A DNA stretch of 64,000 nucleotides from Gigaspora rosea (taxonomy: Eukaryota; Glomeromycota; Glomeromycetes; Diversisporales; Gigasporaceae): NCBI GenBank assembly GCA_003550325.1, contig QKWP01000043.1:154919-218918 (forward strand), given 5' to 3'. Made by a program: the position numbers and the translations under genes. The notes beneath the pieces are model-generated. The model worked only from the letters and a program-made list of their open reading frames with translations. It was not told the DNA's origin and made no database searches. The stretch's first letter is position 1. Each line of letters begins with the position of its first letter. Shown here piece by piece: positions 23,067 through 34,587 of this stretch.

Positions 23067-23781
23067 TGTGACGAATTATTTTTGCTTGTTTTTTTTTATG
23101 ATGTAAATATTTTTTAAATCATGTATACAAATGGGGTAACTAAATGAGGCTTGGTGGCGTAGATGCTTAGCAACCGCGAAAACGCTGTAGATACCGCGAA
23201 AACGCTGTAGATACAGGGAATACGCTGAAAATTCCGCGAATACGCTGTAAGAGTTTAAAATGTATATAAACCCTTCGAATTCAATAAAGCTCAATAAGTT
23301 CCACGTCTCAATATAAAATAAAAACGTAATAATAAAATGATAAACTTATCTTTTGAATTCGACTTGTAACTTTAATAAACCTTGCGAGACTCAATTCGAC
23401 GGACTGAATTGACTTGTAACTTCGTATTGTTTATTATAACTCGGATTCCGTGTGACGAGTTTTGTTATTCTTTGAATTGCCCACGTGACTCCCGTTAGTC
23501 TTTGGGCTTCGTGTCGAACTTACCCCGATTAACCTGATATAATCAATTAATATACTGTATCCATTAATTAAATAATCATACCCCATATTAGCACCAGCAT
23601 CAGCGTCTTTAATTTATCGCTGATTTAGTGATTCATCGTTCACGCATACCTTTTATAACACGCTAATCCGATTTTACTACCCACCTATCTTTTATTTTAT
23701 CCCTCATCCCGTAATCGATTGGAGCTTTAAATTGGCATATTGTCTATAATGTTTTATTGCTTTCCCAACTCAACCGTTACA
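23067..23781. mobile_element. solo LTR (TGTGACG...CGTTACA)
   Basis: Starts TGTGACG, ends CCGTTACA and is flanked by CTAT on both sides (23063-23066, 23782-23785). The paralogous spacer at about 28415 shows the uninterrupted CTAACTATTAAAT. A TATATAAA box at about 23261 is followed by AATAAA motifs, consistent with U3-R organisation on the plus strand. A related 3' fragment lies at 55985-56162. Termini and a 4-5-bp duplication fit Gypsy/Copia-type LTRs; the family is not resolved because no internal coding sequence remains. Confidence 0.7.
23173..23252. repeat. four tandem 20-bp units inside the solo LTR
   Basis: Consensus ACCGCGAAAACGCTGTAGAT; the four units run without gaps and show increasing divergence rightward. 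They lie directly upstream of the TATA box of the LTR, a typical place for enhancer repeats. Confidence 0.75.
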
Positions 23782-23922
23782 CTATTAAATTATACATCTT
23801 TAACCGTGGCAACTAAATGAATTAATTTTGTTTTTGATAAAAAATTGCAAATTTATTATTAGCTTCTGAACAAGTATGGGAGAATGTTAATAGTCACATT
23901 TTAAATTATAATAAATTGATTA

Positions 23923-25487
23923 TTATTCACGATATTGATAAAGTAATTTATTCGGTGAATTAATTAGCATAAACCTCGTAGGTTTTTTTTTACTAATCTG
24001 GAATATTTCATATTCTTCCACTGAAAAATCTGAGTATCCATTACTTTCAAATGTAGATGCATTTCTAATTTGTTTTCCATACGTCTTTTGGTTATGCCAA
24101 CAATTTTTTCTATCTTGATTAAAATTATTGTACATAATTAAATCACAGCCACCAAATATTGGGCCACAACTATTATAATTAAAAACAGCATTTTCTGGAT
24201 GTATTACACGACTTAAAATAAAATTTTGAATGGTACCATTTTTCAATGAAAAAATAAAGCTATCATAGCAACTTCTAAAATTATTATTAACTGATTTATC
24301 CCAACCGATAGGATTATAACCACCAAGAATTTCATCAGTACCTTTAACCTTCATAACTACAACAAGATGTGTTTGTTTATCACATAAATTCCAAAATGAA
24401 TCTTTGGTAAAACCATATCTAGTTCCACGAAGAAGTAATTTAAATTCATATGGATTATTTGTTAAGGAATATGTATTTTCTTTTTTATCAACCCATGAAG
24501 CAATTTCTGCTGCATGTGCTTCATTGATAACTGTTGAAAATGAATCGGTATTTCTAACAGGTAATATTGGTGTTAAGATTTTACGAGGTGGGAGAATTAT
24601 TGATGATACTTGTCTATTTGGTGACATAAATTTTCTTGTTATATCATCTCAAAGATCATTTTCTAGGATTTGTTTATATGGTTGTACATTATCGATAACT
24701 TTATCACTAGACATCCGAAAATAACGAATATGAGGCAAACAATTTTGTAAAATAGTCTTTAATGCCAGAAAATTCTCATTGGTCCAGTTTTTAGAATCGG
24801 ATGGTAGACCAGGATTTTGAGCAATACCCCATTTAATAACATTATTCCAAATTTTTACTTCTTCCATTTGTAAATCATCTCGACTAATAAGTGAAACTAA
24901 TGCATTTCTTGAATCATGATAAATTCTTCCAAGTCAAAAATCTTTTCAGGATATTATACCACAATATCATTGCACCAATTTTGTAATTCTTGAAGTTTGT
25001 TATTCTGAAAACTTGTTTGATGAGCTTCCTTTTCAATTAAATGAGTTTCAAGGTACTGTACTTTGCTAATTCATCGAAAAGAAATTCGCAAGCAATGAGC
25101 ATAAGCTCAAAAATAAATGATGCATTATGGTTTTCAAATAAGAATATTCCTCCATAGATATATCTTTGTATAAAATTAATTTATATTTTAGATTTCTTTT
25201 TGTAACATGATATAAATGCAAAATAAAATAACTTACTTGATAATAATTTCAAATTGTTGTATAGAAACATTTTTTAAATCAATTATTTTAATGTTATTCT
25301 TGTCTTTACTAATATTTGCCAATTCATTACGAAAGTATAAAGATCTGTATCTTAAAATTGCTGAATGTGCATGGAATATTTCAGTGTTTGGTGATTCACC
25401 AACTTTAATGATTATGTTAAAATCTTCTTTGTCATCAAGAAGTCCAAGATAATTATTAGTAAGTTTTTCAAGGAATTTTACTGTCAT
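23923..25487 (-). pseudogene. BTB-BACK-TLDc pseudogene, copy 5 (recent)
   Basis: Exon 1 (25487-25237) and its splice donor are intact. Exon 2 has several lesions. A deletion plus an insertion lie around 25010-25060, and a 2-bp deletion lies in the Q-E-N-A-L-V-S-L region near 24905. The Trp codon of the DLWDD motif is TGA (24651-24649). The normal stop is lost (TAA to TAC, plus one extra T), so the C-terminal frame runs on to 23923. The TLDc frame 23923-24627 is otherwise open. The same Trp-to-TGA change occurs in copy 11. Confidence 0.9.
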
Positions 25488-25569
25488 CTTAAATGAGTGT
25501 AAAATCTTAACATCATCTAAATAACGCCCAATTTTCTTGAATTGGTCGACATTGCATGTAACGTTTGAA
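25488..25569. other. truncated upstream flank of copy 5
   Basis: The upstream box is cut: GTAACGTTTGA at about 25558-25568 is followed directly by block C sequence, marking a recombination breakpoint between promoter flank and block C. Confidence 0.6.
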
Positions 25570-26710
25570 CAACGGTTTTTTTTTGTTTTTCTTCGCTTTG
25601 CTCACGTGTCGGGCTGATCCGGATAATCACATTTTACGTTCCCCGATTGGCTAATTTCCCTTTTTGGATTTGTATCACTCGCGCAAATAAGTTAAAATTC
25701 GTGTCAGAGCCTGTTTAGCATTAGGGTGTGGGTTAAGGTTAGGATCCCTTCCCGACATTTTTTATTAATGGTCCAAGATAGGTTTAGAATGCCGTTTTAT
25801 GTCTTGCGTTTTTTTGTTTTTTGACTTCTTCGGGCTGATCCGTGTAAACAAAATTTCGCGACTCCGTTGGTTGATTTACACGAAAATGTCACGTGGCACA
25901 TGGCTTTAGACACGACCCCTTTTTTGGTTCATGTATTTTTTGTTGTTTTGATTAGTGCAGCACAATTACGTAATTTTTCCTAATTTATCGAAATCATGTG
26001 ATAATGTAAAACAATAGACGTATCAAAAAAATATATATAAGGAGCTCCTTTTGCCTTACTCAACTCTACACTTTTCATTCACACACATTTTACACCTTTA
26101 TACTTGCTGATATGCTGTGCTAAAAGATAAGTAACGATCTCCCGTTAATATATTAACACACAGCTTCCGAGCGTTCCTGGATCCATGCGGTAGTAAGCAC
26201 AGACGGAACACGTGATTCGTCTGGGGGGAGACTGTTTGAAGACCGTTGGGATGGTTTTCAGGGTATAGTCCCTCACTACCAAGTGCTGACAGTAGGCGTC
26301 TTGTTGAGGCACCCAAGGGTCTCTTCGATTACTTACAAATTCTAAACTTTTATTAGGTCAAAATTCGGTTCAGTTTAGAGTTTGGTTCGGCTTTATTTCT
26401 TTTATAAGTTAAACTTAATTTTCACTTATAAAAAAAAATAAACCATCCAAACTCGTCGGTTTATTCGGTGCTAACTAAAGAAATTTAATCTTTTAAAATT
26501 ATAGATAGACTTTTATTATTTTGTATTGTTATATTTTGTATTATATATTTTATAATTTTAAATCATCGCTATTTCGCATAAATAAACTTAATATTATCCT
26601 TTATATAAAAAAATTATTCAAGTATATTGCAATGATTAAAAAAAAAAAAATTGGTCAGGAAAATTTTAATTTGTTAGTTGATTTTTTTAGAAGTTACTAA
26701 CCACCACGGG
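25570..26710. repeat. intergenic block C, copy 2 (without the hAT insertion)
   Basis: Collinear with 13000-15800 minus the 13282-14654 element. The 72-codon minus frame at 26098-26316 lies in the conserved core but is not kept open in the other two copies. Confidence 0.6.
26020..26335 (+). other. GC-richer conserved core of block C, copy 2
   Basis: Nearly identical to 45060-45375, with a few substitutions. A TATATATAAGGAGC box at about 26031-26044 lies some 25 bases before the pyrimidine-rich CTTACTCAACTCTACACTT. See the first copy for alternatives. Confidence 0.45.
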
Positions 26711-28662
26711 GGTGCGAGATGATAGAGTATCGCATGATCGAAAAGAAGAAAACCCATCGAAGGTAGCGATGTTAAGTATAATCTGGTCCTGGTATAATTA
26801 CAAAAACAGTCTTTTTTTATTTTGCCGTAGATTTTTATCATAACTGCTAAGTAATAAGGTAATAATTCGTTGACGTTGGGTAACGATAATGAAAGTACTT
26901 AAGCAATTATTTCTTCTAATCACTCAATAAAGATTTTCGACCAATAAGTGAACCTTTATGAAAAAAGGACGTCTAGGTTTCCAACTTTTATTGAATAGAA
27001 TAATTAATACTTTTGATCAATTAAACGATCTTTAATAAAATTAACAAATTTTCTTAAACTTTCATCTTGTGGTTTATTCATTGAAATAAACCATTTTTTT
27101 ACTATTAAATTTAGTCACAGTCTTAAATATGAATTTGAAAATAATGGAGTTGTTTGCAATCGACTAATCTGCATAAATTTCTGCATAAATTTTATACCGA
27201 AAATTTTTTTAATCGCATATTATGCTGTCACAACTTAAAAAAAGGAATTATAATCATTTTTATAATACTTTTTGAATCTAGACCTGCGCAACGGATGACA
27301 TTAAATAAACGCGATTTTGAAAAAAATATCATGTACTGTATTTAACTTTCCCTCTATATTGCTTATCATTTGATCTGTTTAATGTAATTTATGCAACATT
27401 ATATTTACCATCGCACGACTTCATTAACTTAATTTATTCACGCTAATCAATTGATAAAACATTTAAGTATCAAAGTATTTGAAATAAGTCAAACAATTTT
27501 ACAGTAATTTATTTTAATTTACATTAATTATGTGAAATAATCATTTATTAACTGGGATAATTTGAAATCATTACGGCGTGTTTGTAAATTTAACTAAGAT
27601 TTAAACCGCACAAAAAAAATTCTTTGCCTTACGATCTTTAATAAACAATACGTTTATCCATTTTCTCATTATCACAACCTATTTCTTTACAATTCAGATA
27701 AACTTTATTGTTAAGAACCTATAAATTTAATAATTTGTGATGACCGGAGACTAGTAGTGACATTGACGGTTTTTTATATCAATTTTATGATAGCAAGAAT
27801 TTAAAAGTTTATTTATGGTTTCAAGATATACCACCGAAAGTAATTACTTCATCATAAGACTTATATTTAATTGTAAATCCATGAAAAAGTTAGAATTTTT
27901 CTTTATCAATTTCATTTTTAAATATTTTTTTTAAAAATAATTTTAGCCAAAAAATCATTCATATATACTTACCTTATTTGTTAAGTTATTTCAATTAACT
28001 GTAAAAATATATCACTAAATAATAAAATATTAAGCATGAAGTCAAATAATTGGGCTGCCGTCAATAGAAATAAGGCAGATTGACATTTTTAAAAAAATTA
28101 ATACCTTAACTTTCACAGTTCATATCTCAATGAATTTTGAGACTGTCTTGAAGATTTAATATTCAAAAGAAAGCTTATATTATAGGCTTTCTTTTGACAA
28201 TTAAATAATTAAGATAGCCTCAAAATCCATCGAGTATAAGCTGTGAAAGTTAAGGTATTGATTTTTTTTAAAATGTCAATCTGCCTTATTTCTATTGAAG
28301 GCAGCCCAATTTATTAAGTTAGATCAATTAAATAGTACAAATTGGTGGTCAAAATTTTCATATTTACAAACGCATAGTGCTGTAAATCATTCAAGTTGAA
28401 TAAAATTTGATTTCTAACTATTAAATCAGTTCATCTTTAACGGTGGCAATTAAGAAAAAGTCGAAAAAAATAGACATTACAACTAAATGAATTAATTTTG
28501 TTTTGGATAAAAAATTGCAAATTATTATTAGCTTCTGAACAAGAATGGGAGAATGTTAATAGCACATTTTAAACTAGAATAAACTAGAATGAATTATAAA
28601 AATGATTATTATTCACAATATTGATAGAGCAATTTATTCGGTGAATTAATTAGCATAAACTT
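26711..28662. repeat. intergenic block I with a fold-back insertion
   Basis: No gene. Begins with a short unplaced segment (26711-26790), then the standard spacer. Interrupted at 28051-28308 by a long palindromic element. Confidence 0.55.
28051..28308. mobile_element. fold-back MITE, 258 bp, nearly one continuous palindrome
   Basis: Starts TGGGCTGCCGTCAATAGAAA and ends with the near-complement. Complementarity continues through TTAATACCTTAACTTTCACA almost to the centre (AAAGAAAGC/GCTTTCTTT near 28165-28195). Paralogous spacers read GTCAAATAATTTATTAAG without the insert. The target duplication is only AT by eye. The first bases resemble the 71-bp element at 45929. Confidence 0.8.
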
Positions 28663-30046
28663 TTAGGTTTTTTTTTTACTAATCTGGAATATTTCATATT
28701 CTTCTACTGAAAAAATATGATATTCCATTACTTTCAAATGCAGATGCATTTCTAATTCGTTTTTCATATGATTCTTGTCTATGCGAACATTTTCCATATT
28801 GATTAAAATTCTCTAGCAATAATTAACTGATTTATCCCAACCGATAGGATTATAACCACCAAGAATTTCATAGTACCTTTAACCTTCATAAATACAACAA
28901 GATGAGTTTGTTTATACCATAATCTCCAAAGTGAATCTACAGTAAAACCATCCCTAGTTCCACGAAGAAGCAATTTAAATTCATATGGATTATTTGTTAA
29001 GGGATATATATTTCTTTTTTCATCAACCCATGAAGCAATTTCTGCTGCATGCGCTTCATTGATAACTGTCGAAAATGGTTCTTTATTTCTGGTCGGTAAT
29101 GTTGGTCTTAAAATTTTACGAAATGGGAGAATAGTTGATGATAATTGTCTATTTGGTGACATAAACTTTCTTGTTATATCATCCCAAAAAACATTTTCTA
29201 GGATTGTTTATATGGTTGTATATCATAGATAATTTCATCACTAGACATTTGAAAATAACGAATATGGGGCAAACAATTTGTAAAGTAGCTTTTAATGCCA
29301 GAAAATTCTCATGGGTCCAGTTTTTAGAGTCGGATGGTAGGTCAGGATTTTGAGCAGTACCCATTTAATAACACTATTCCAAAGTTTTACCTCTTCCATT
29401 TGTAAATCATCTCGACTAATAAGTGAGATTAATGCATTTTCTTGAATCGTTATAAAGTCTTCAGAGTCAAAAATCTTTTCAGGATATTTTACCATAATAT
29501 CATTGCTCCATTTTTGTAATTCTTGAAGTTTGTTATTCTCGAAGCTTTTTTGATAAATGCGAGTAAAATTTAAACGAAGCCAATGAGCATGAGCTTCGTT
29601 TTCAATTAAATGAGTTTCAAGGTACTTAGCTAATTCATCGAAAAGAAATTCTTAAGTAATGAGCATAAACTCAAAAATATATGATGCATGGTGGTTTTCA
29701 AGTAAGACAATTCCTCCGTAGATATATCTTTGTACAAAAATTAACTTATATTTTAGATTTCTTCTGTAACATGATATAACGAAATTTAAAATAACTTACT
29801 TGATAATAATTTCAAATTGTTGTATAGAAACATTTTTTAAATCAAGTGTTTTAATGTTATTCTTGTCTTTACTAATATTTGACAATTCATTACGTAAGTA
29901 TAAGGTCTACATCTTAAAATTGCTGAATGTGCTTAAATTTTTAGTATTTGAAGATTCTCCAACTTTAATGATTATGTTAAAATCTTCTTTGTCATCTAGA
30001 AGTTCAAGATAATTATTTGAAAATTTACAAAGAATTTTACCGTCAT
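28663..30046 (-). pseudogene. BTB-BACK-TLDc pseudogene, copy 6
   Basis: ATG at 30046-30044 and a normal-looking terminal codon near 28663. Exon 1 has frameshifts (29905 and 29940 regions). Exon 2 has single-base losses in the BACK and linker regions, so that overlapping frames 29292-29495, 29179-29364 and 28803-29162 are needed to follow the protein. A large deletion removes the variable C-terminal TLDc part around 28805-28825. Like copies 13 and 15 it encodes the extra Ala-His in the H-L-I-E-N-E-A-H-A-H-W region (about 29585), placing it in that subgroup. Confidence 0.88.
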
Positions 30047-30117
30047 TTTAAACGAGTGTTAACATTAATTATATGTTATTTGATTAACGTCAATCTAAAG
30101 TGGTCGACAATGCATGT

Positions 30118-30137
30118 AAAGTTTGACGGTGTAACGT
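30118..30137 (-). promoter_or_regulatory. conserved upstream box, copy 6
   Basis: AAGTTTGACGGTGTAACGT, one base off the consensus, about 72 bp upstream of the pseudogene start. Confidence 0.4.
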
Positions 30138-30971
30138 AGGTTCCATTGCAATGCCCTCGTCATGCCTATAGAGAATGCCCTTAAATCAAAAATTTCGTGC
30201 CTCGAACCTTAGTTACTGCTTCGAAATGTGGATTTAAAAATAATGCATGTTATTCCCTATATAAGTGCATTTCGCCTAATCGGCCTAATGCAATTTATGT
30301 ACATTACATTTACCATCGTTAACTCCAATTTGTTCACGCTAATTAATTGGATAAGACATTTAAGTATCAAGATATTTAGAATAAGTCAATCAAATTTGCG
30401 ATTATTTACTATAGTGATCATTAATTCACGTTAACATATAAGCAAAAAAAAACAAAATTTTATAAACTAAGGTATTTAAAATAAATTATTCAAATTTGTG
30501 AATATTCATAGAAATATAAAAACAATTAATTCATAAACACCATTCAAGTTTTTAATAAATATCATGCAATACAACTTGATTTCTAATTATTAAAATTAGG
30601 TAATGAAACTTCATATTCTGGTCCAATACATAAAAGGCCTCGTAACTCGATAGCTTTAAAAATCATGAAAGTCAACATATCGATCGGTCTTGTGAACTGC
30701 TTTTCGGAAATTATTTGAATTTCAATATCAAGATTGATTAATCAAAATTTAAGATTGAAATACACTAGTTAAATATATTAGGTCTGCACATTTATAATCC
30801 TAATTTTGCAAAAATAATAGAATAAATTCAAAATAGCAAATTTCTCATTGGTCTTAAATGACAGTGGAAGAAGGTTAACAGAGTCATATTTTAAACTATA
30901 ATAAATAATCTAGCATATTATTCACAATATTGATAAAGCATTTATTCAGTGAATTAATTAGCATAAAACTC
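30138..30971. repeat. intergenic block F
   Basis: No gene. Shared with 54080-55105 and, for its right-hand-gene-proximal part, with 63330-64000. It includes CATATTCTGGTCCAATACAT (30611-30630), the empty target of the TAGNGATGC MITE. Confidence 0.6.
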
Positions 30972-32705
30972 TTAGGTTTTTTTTGCTAATCTGGAATATT
31001 TCATATTCTTCTACTGAAAAATATGACTCTCCACCATTTTCAATGTAGATGCATTTCTAATTTGTTTTTCATATGATTTTTGCACATGCCAACATTTCTA
31101 TCTTGATTAAAATCATTCGACATAGCTAAATCACGGCCACCACCAAATATTGGGCCCAATACAACCATTAAAACAAAAAATTGCTTGTCTGGTTGTATTA
31201 CACGACTTAAAGGTACCATTATTCAATGAAAAAATAAAGCTATCGTTGCAATTTCTAAAACCTTCAGCTGATTTATCCCAACCGACAGGATTAAAACCAC
31301 CAAGAATTTCATCAGTACCTTTAACTACAACAAGTTGCGTTTGCTTATCACATAATTTTAAAAATGAATCTAAATTAAAACCATCGCTAGTTCCACGAAG
31401 AAGTAATTTAAATTCATATGGATCATTTGTTAAGGAATATGTATTTTTTTTTATCAATCCATGAAGAAATTTCTGCTGTATGTGCTTCATTGATAACTGT
31501 TGAAAATGGATCGGTATTTCTAACAGGTAATGTTGGAGTTAAAATTTTACGAGGTGGGAGAATTGTTGATGATACTTGTCTATTTGGTGACATAAACTTT
31601 ATTGTTATATCATCCCAAAGATCTTTTTCTAGGATTTGTTGGTATGGTCGTACATTATCGATAATCTCATCATCAGGTATATGAAAATAACGAATATGAG
31701 GCAACCAATTTTGTAAAGTAGTTTTTAATGGCAGAAAATTCTCATGGGTCCAGTTTTTAGAATCGGATGGTAGACCAGGATTTTGAGCAATACCCCATAC
31801 AATAACACGATTCCAAATTTTACTTCTTCCATTTGTAAATTATCTCGACTAATAAGTGAGACTAATGCATTTTCTTGAATCGTTATAAAGTCTTCAGAAT
31901 GAAAAATCTTAACCGGATAACTTTACCAAAATATCATTGCACCATTTTTGTAATTCTTGAAGTTTGTTATTCTGGAAACTTTTTTGATAAATGCGAGTAA
32001 AATTTAAGCGAAGCAAATGAGCTCCCTTCTCAATTAAATGTGTTTCAAGGAATTTTGCTAATTCATCGAAAAGAAATTCGCAAGCAAAGAGCACAAGCTC
32101 AAAAATAAATGTCGCGGCTGAAGCTGGAAATGGCTGAAGCTGGAAATTCGAGGTCTCGATTTAAAACTATAAGCCCTGCTAAAATCCAACTATACTCTTT
32201 TATTATAAACCCTAACCCTAAATTCTAATCTAACTATAAAAAAAAATCGTACAAAATGCATTCCAAAATTTTTTGTAAATTTCATATTAAAATATTTAAA
32301 ATTTCCAGCTTCAGCCATTTCCAGCTTCAGCCACGACAATAAATGATGCATTATGGTTTTCAAGTAAGAATATTCCTCCATAGATATATCTTTGTACAAA
32401 ATTAACTTATATTTTAGATTTCTTTTTGTAACATGGTAATATAAAATAACTTACTTGATAATAATTTCAAATTGTTGTATAGAAACATTTTTTAAATCAA
32501 GTGTTTTAATGTTATTCTTGTCTTTATTAATATTTGCCAATTCATTACGAAAATATAAAGATCTGTATCTTAAAATTACTGAATGTGCTTGGAATATTTT
32601 AGTATTTGGTGATTCACCAACTTTAATGACTATATTAAAATCTTCTTTGTCATCAAGAAGTTCAAGATAATTATTTGAAAGTTTTTCATAGAACTTAACT
32701 GTCAT
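30972..32705 (-). pseudogene. BTB-BACK-TLDc pseudogene, copy 7 (coding exon split by a MITE)
   Basis: Exon 1 (32705-32455) is open with a good donor. Exon 2 is interrupted by a 229-bp MITE at 32110-32338, inserted in the codons for the N-A-S-F-I-F-E-L stretch just after the BTB core. Downstream of the insertion there are frameshifts near 31915, 31820 and 31450, and in the TLDc part, where the stretch N-S-I-L before SRV is deleted (about 31205). Surviving frames are 31909-32094, 31423-31704 and 31131-31490. The upstream box is at 32789-32807. Confidence 0.9.
32110..32338. mobile_element. MITE, 5-bp-TSD family, member 3 (inside copy 7 exon 2)
   Basis: Ends TGTCGCGGCTGAAGCTGGAA and its complement, with the 16-base unit GGCTGAAGCTGGAAAT duplicated in each arm. 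Exact ATAAA duplication (32105-32109, 32339-32343). The empty site CTCAAAAATAAATGATGC is present in copies 5 and 9. The interior carries CCCTAACCCTAAA. Confidence 0.9.
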
Positions 32706-32788
32706 TTTAAATGTGTAAAGTTTTAGTCGCTATTTGATTATCATCAAATAACGCCCCAAATTTCTTGAATTGGTCGACATTGCATGTA

Positions 32789-32807
32789 ACGTTTGACAAT
32801 GTAACGT
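32789..32807 (-). promoter_or_regulatory. conserved upstream box, copy 7
   Basis: ACGTTTGACAATGTAACGT: the central GGT is changed to AAT but the inverted ACGTT/AACGT ends are kept, 84-102 bp upstream of the ATG. Confidence 0.4.
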
Positions 32808-33178
32808 AAATCAAAAAACCCGTGCAACGGACCTTATTTACCGCTTCGAAATGTGAATCTAAAAATAATTCATATTACATTTAACTTTCCAGAAATTACA
32901 TCTGTTTCGGGATCAAATTTCGAGGATAACATAACTGATAATCCTTAGGACTAAACCATAGAGAGCTCTGAAAATAAGCTTCTAGTTTATTCCAGAATTT
33001 ATGGGAATAGCTGTCAATAGTTTGCTGCACAAAATTATCTTAATTATTACGAATTTATTCAACTAAATTTTTTTGAAATTTTTATAATCTTTCGGTATTG
33101 TCCGGGTCTTATGATTACTAATCTTATATGTTATCATTTCGTTAAATAAATTCTCGAAATTTAAGAATTTCAAATATG
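32808..33178. repeat. intergenic block E (left part)
   Basis: No gene. Continues at 34588 after the inserted element. Confidence 0.6.
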
Positions 33179-33939
33179 CCCTATGAGAAATTATAGCACG
33201 GAATAATACTGAAATACACGGAAAAGTTTGAATACGTGACCACACAAACCTACACGTAAATATACACGGGACAATGCACGGGAAAGCAAGTTCATGGCAC
33301 GTAAAAGGGCGCGGATTCTGTGCAACACTGCACGTATTAACGTGCATTTTCAAGTGTTTTCACGTGCATTGTCCCGTGTATTTTTGCGTGCAGTAATGTG
33401 CAATAACGTATATGCAACATTCCATATAATTTATTTGTAACAAATATCATAATGCGATTTTTCATAACAAATTATACTAATTAAAAAAAAAATTCTTATT
33501 ACAATGTAAATGACTATTTATTTTATTTTATTTATTTATTTAAAAAAATTTTTTTACATAAATACATTCAAAAACAACTACTACATATTTCACCACTCGC
33601 TACGACACAATTAATCACATCCGAGATCACTAACTTAAGAAAGAAGAACCCTTGAACCTTTCCCGAACTTCAATTGACCACGATGAAAAAAAATTGTTTA
33701 GTTGAATCATAGAAAGAAAAAGAAAAATGCTTAGGTAACACGCAAATGGCAAAGATGAAATCCAAAAAGCAATGAAAATCACACCGAAAATGGTTTCAAA
33801 GACAAACCCTAACGAAGCAACAGAAGCGATAAACGACGACTCCAAAACAGATAAATATCGGCTCCAATGATGAGTCTAATAGCGATGGATCCAAAGACAA
33901 AAAAAAATAAATAAATAAAAGACACGTTAGTTATGCTCA

Positions 33940-34260
33940 AAACAAGGAAACAAAAGAAGCAAAAATAAAAAAAAGACAAAACAAAAAGGTGAAGGTGAAA
34001 AGGGAAAGGAAAAGAAAGAAAGAAAAGAAAAATAATAAAAAATAAAAGCAAAAAAAAAAAAGAGGGAGTGATAAGAAGAAAGAGGAAAAGGAGAAAGCAA
34101 AATAAAAAAAAAAGAAAGAAAAGAGAAATAAAAAAAAGAGGAGGTTGAAAAAAAGAAAAAGAAATCAAAATAAAGAAAATGAATATGAAAAGGCGAAAAG
34201 GGTGAACCGAAAAAAAAATATATAAAAAAAGTCAGTAAAAAAAAAACAAAAAAGTAAACA
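33940..34260 (+). repeat. homopurine (A/G) tract of about 320 bp
   Basis: Runs of AAAGAAAGAAAAG-type sequence with few pyrimidines. The opposite strand therefore shows a long Phe/Leu/Ser frame (33809-34168) that is compositional, not a membrane protein gene. Such tracts can form triplex (H-) DNA. Confidence 0.75.
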
Positions 34261-34274
34261 GAGGTTGTTGATCA

Positions 34275-34440
34275 TTAACGATAGTGCGCATCAGTGCACG
34301 AAAATTTATAATCATTAAGAATCTTAACAATTGTGTACACGATAATGTACGGAAATTAAAAATCTTAATGATAGTGCACGTCAATGTACGAAATTTACAA
34401 TCATTAAGAGTCTTAACGATTGTACTTGTCAGTGCACGGA
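34275..34440 (+). repeat. tandem repeat of about 55-60 bp, three units
   Basis: Units share TAATCATTAAGAATCTTAAC and GTGCACG..AATGTACG motifs. Internal to the 1.4-kb element. Confidence 0.65.
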
Positions 34441-34587
34441 CCCTAACTTTTCGTGTAATAGCATATTTTAAATTTTTTGGATGATCATTTTCCGTGCAGT
34501 TTCCGTGCAGCGATTATGCTACTCGTGTTTACCCATATATAATTCCGTATTTATGTGTGTACTTACGTGTACCGATTTCTCATAGGG

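Larger units (their letters stand above)
33179..34587. mobile_element. 1.4-kb non-autonomous element, CCCTATGAGAAAT termini, 3-bp TSD
   Basis: Begins CCCTATGAGAAAT and ends ATTTCTCATAGGG, flanked by ATG on both sides. The paralogous site TTCAAATATGAGTGTTGC (about 9400) is uninterrupted. Inside, in order: a snap-back segment 33251-33392 (arms with TACACGGGACAATGCACG), a segment with a 71-codon minus frame (33630-33845) of unknown nature, a strongly purine-biased tract (about 33940-34260), and three units of about 55-60 bp (34275-34440). No transposase; superfamily unresolved. Confidence 0.8.

Noticed and set aside
26098..26316. 72-codon minus frame in the conserved core of block C
   Set aside because: Single-base differences in the other two cores break it; conservation there is not protein-like.
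33809..34168. 119-codon Phe/Leu-rich minus frame resembling a membrane protein
   Set aside because: It is the complement of a homopurine tract; composition alone explains it.
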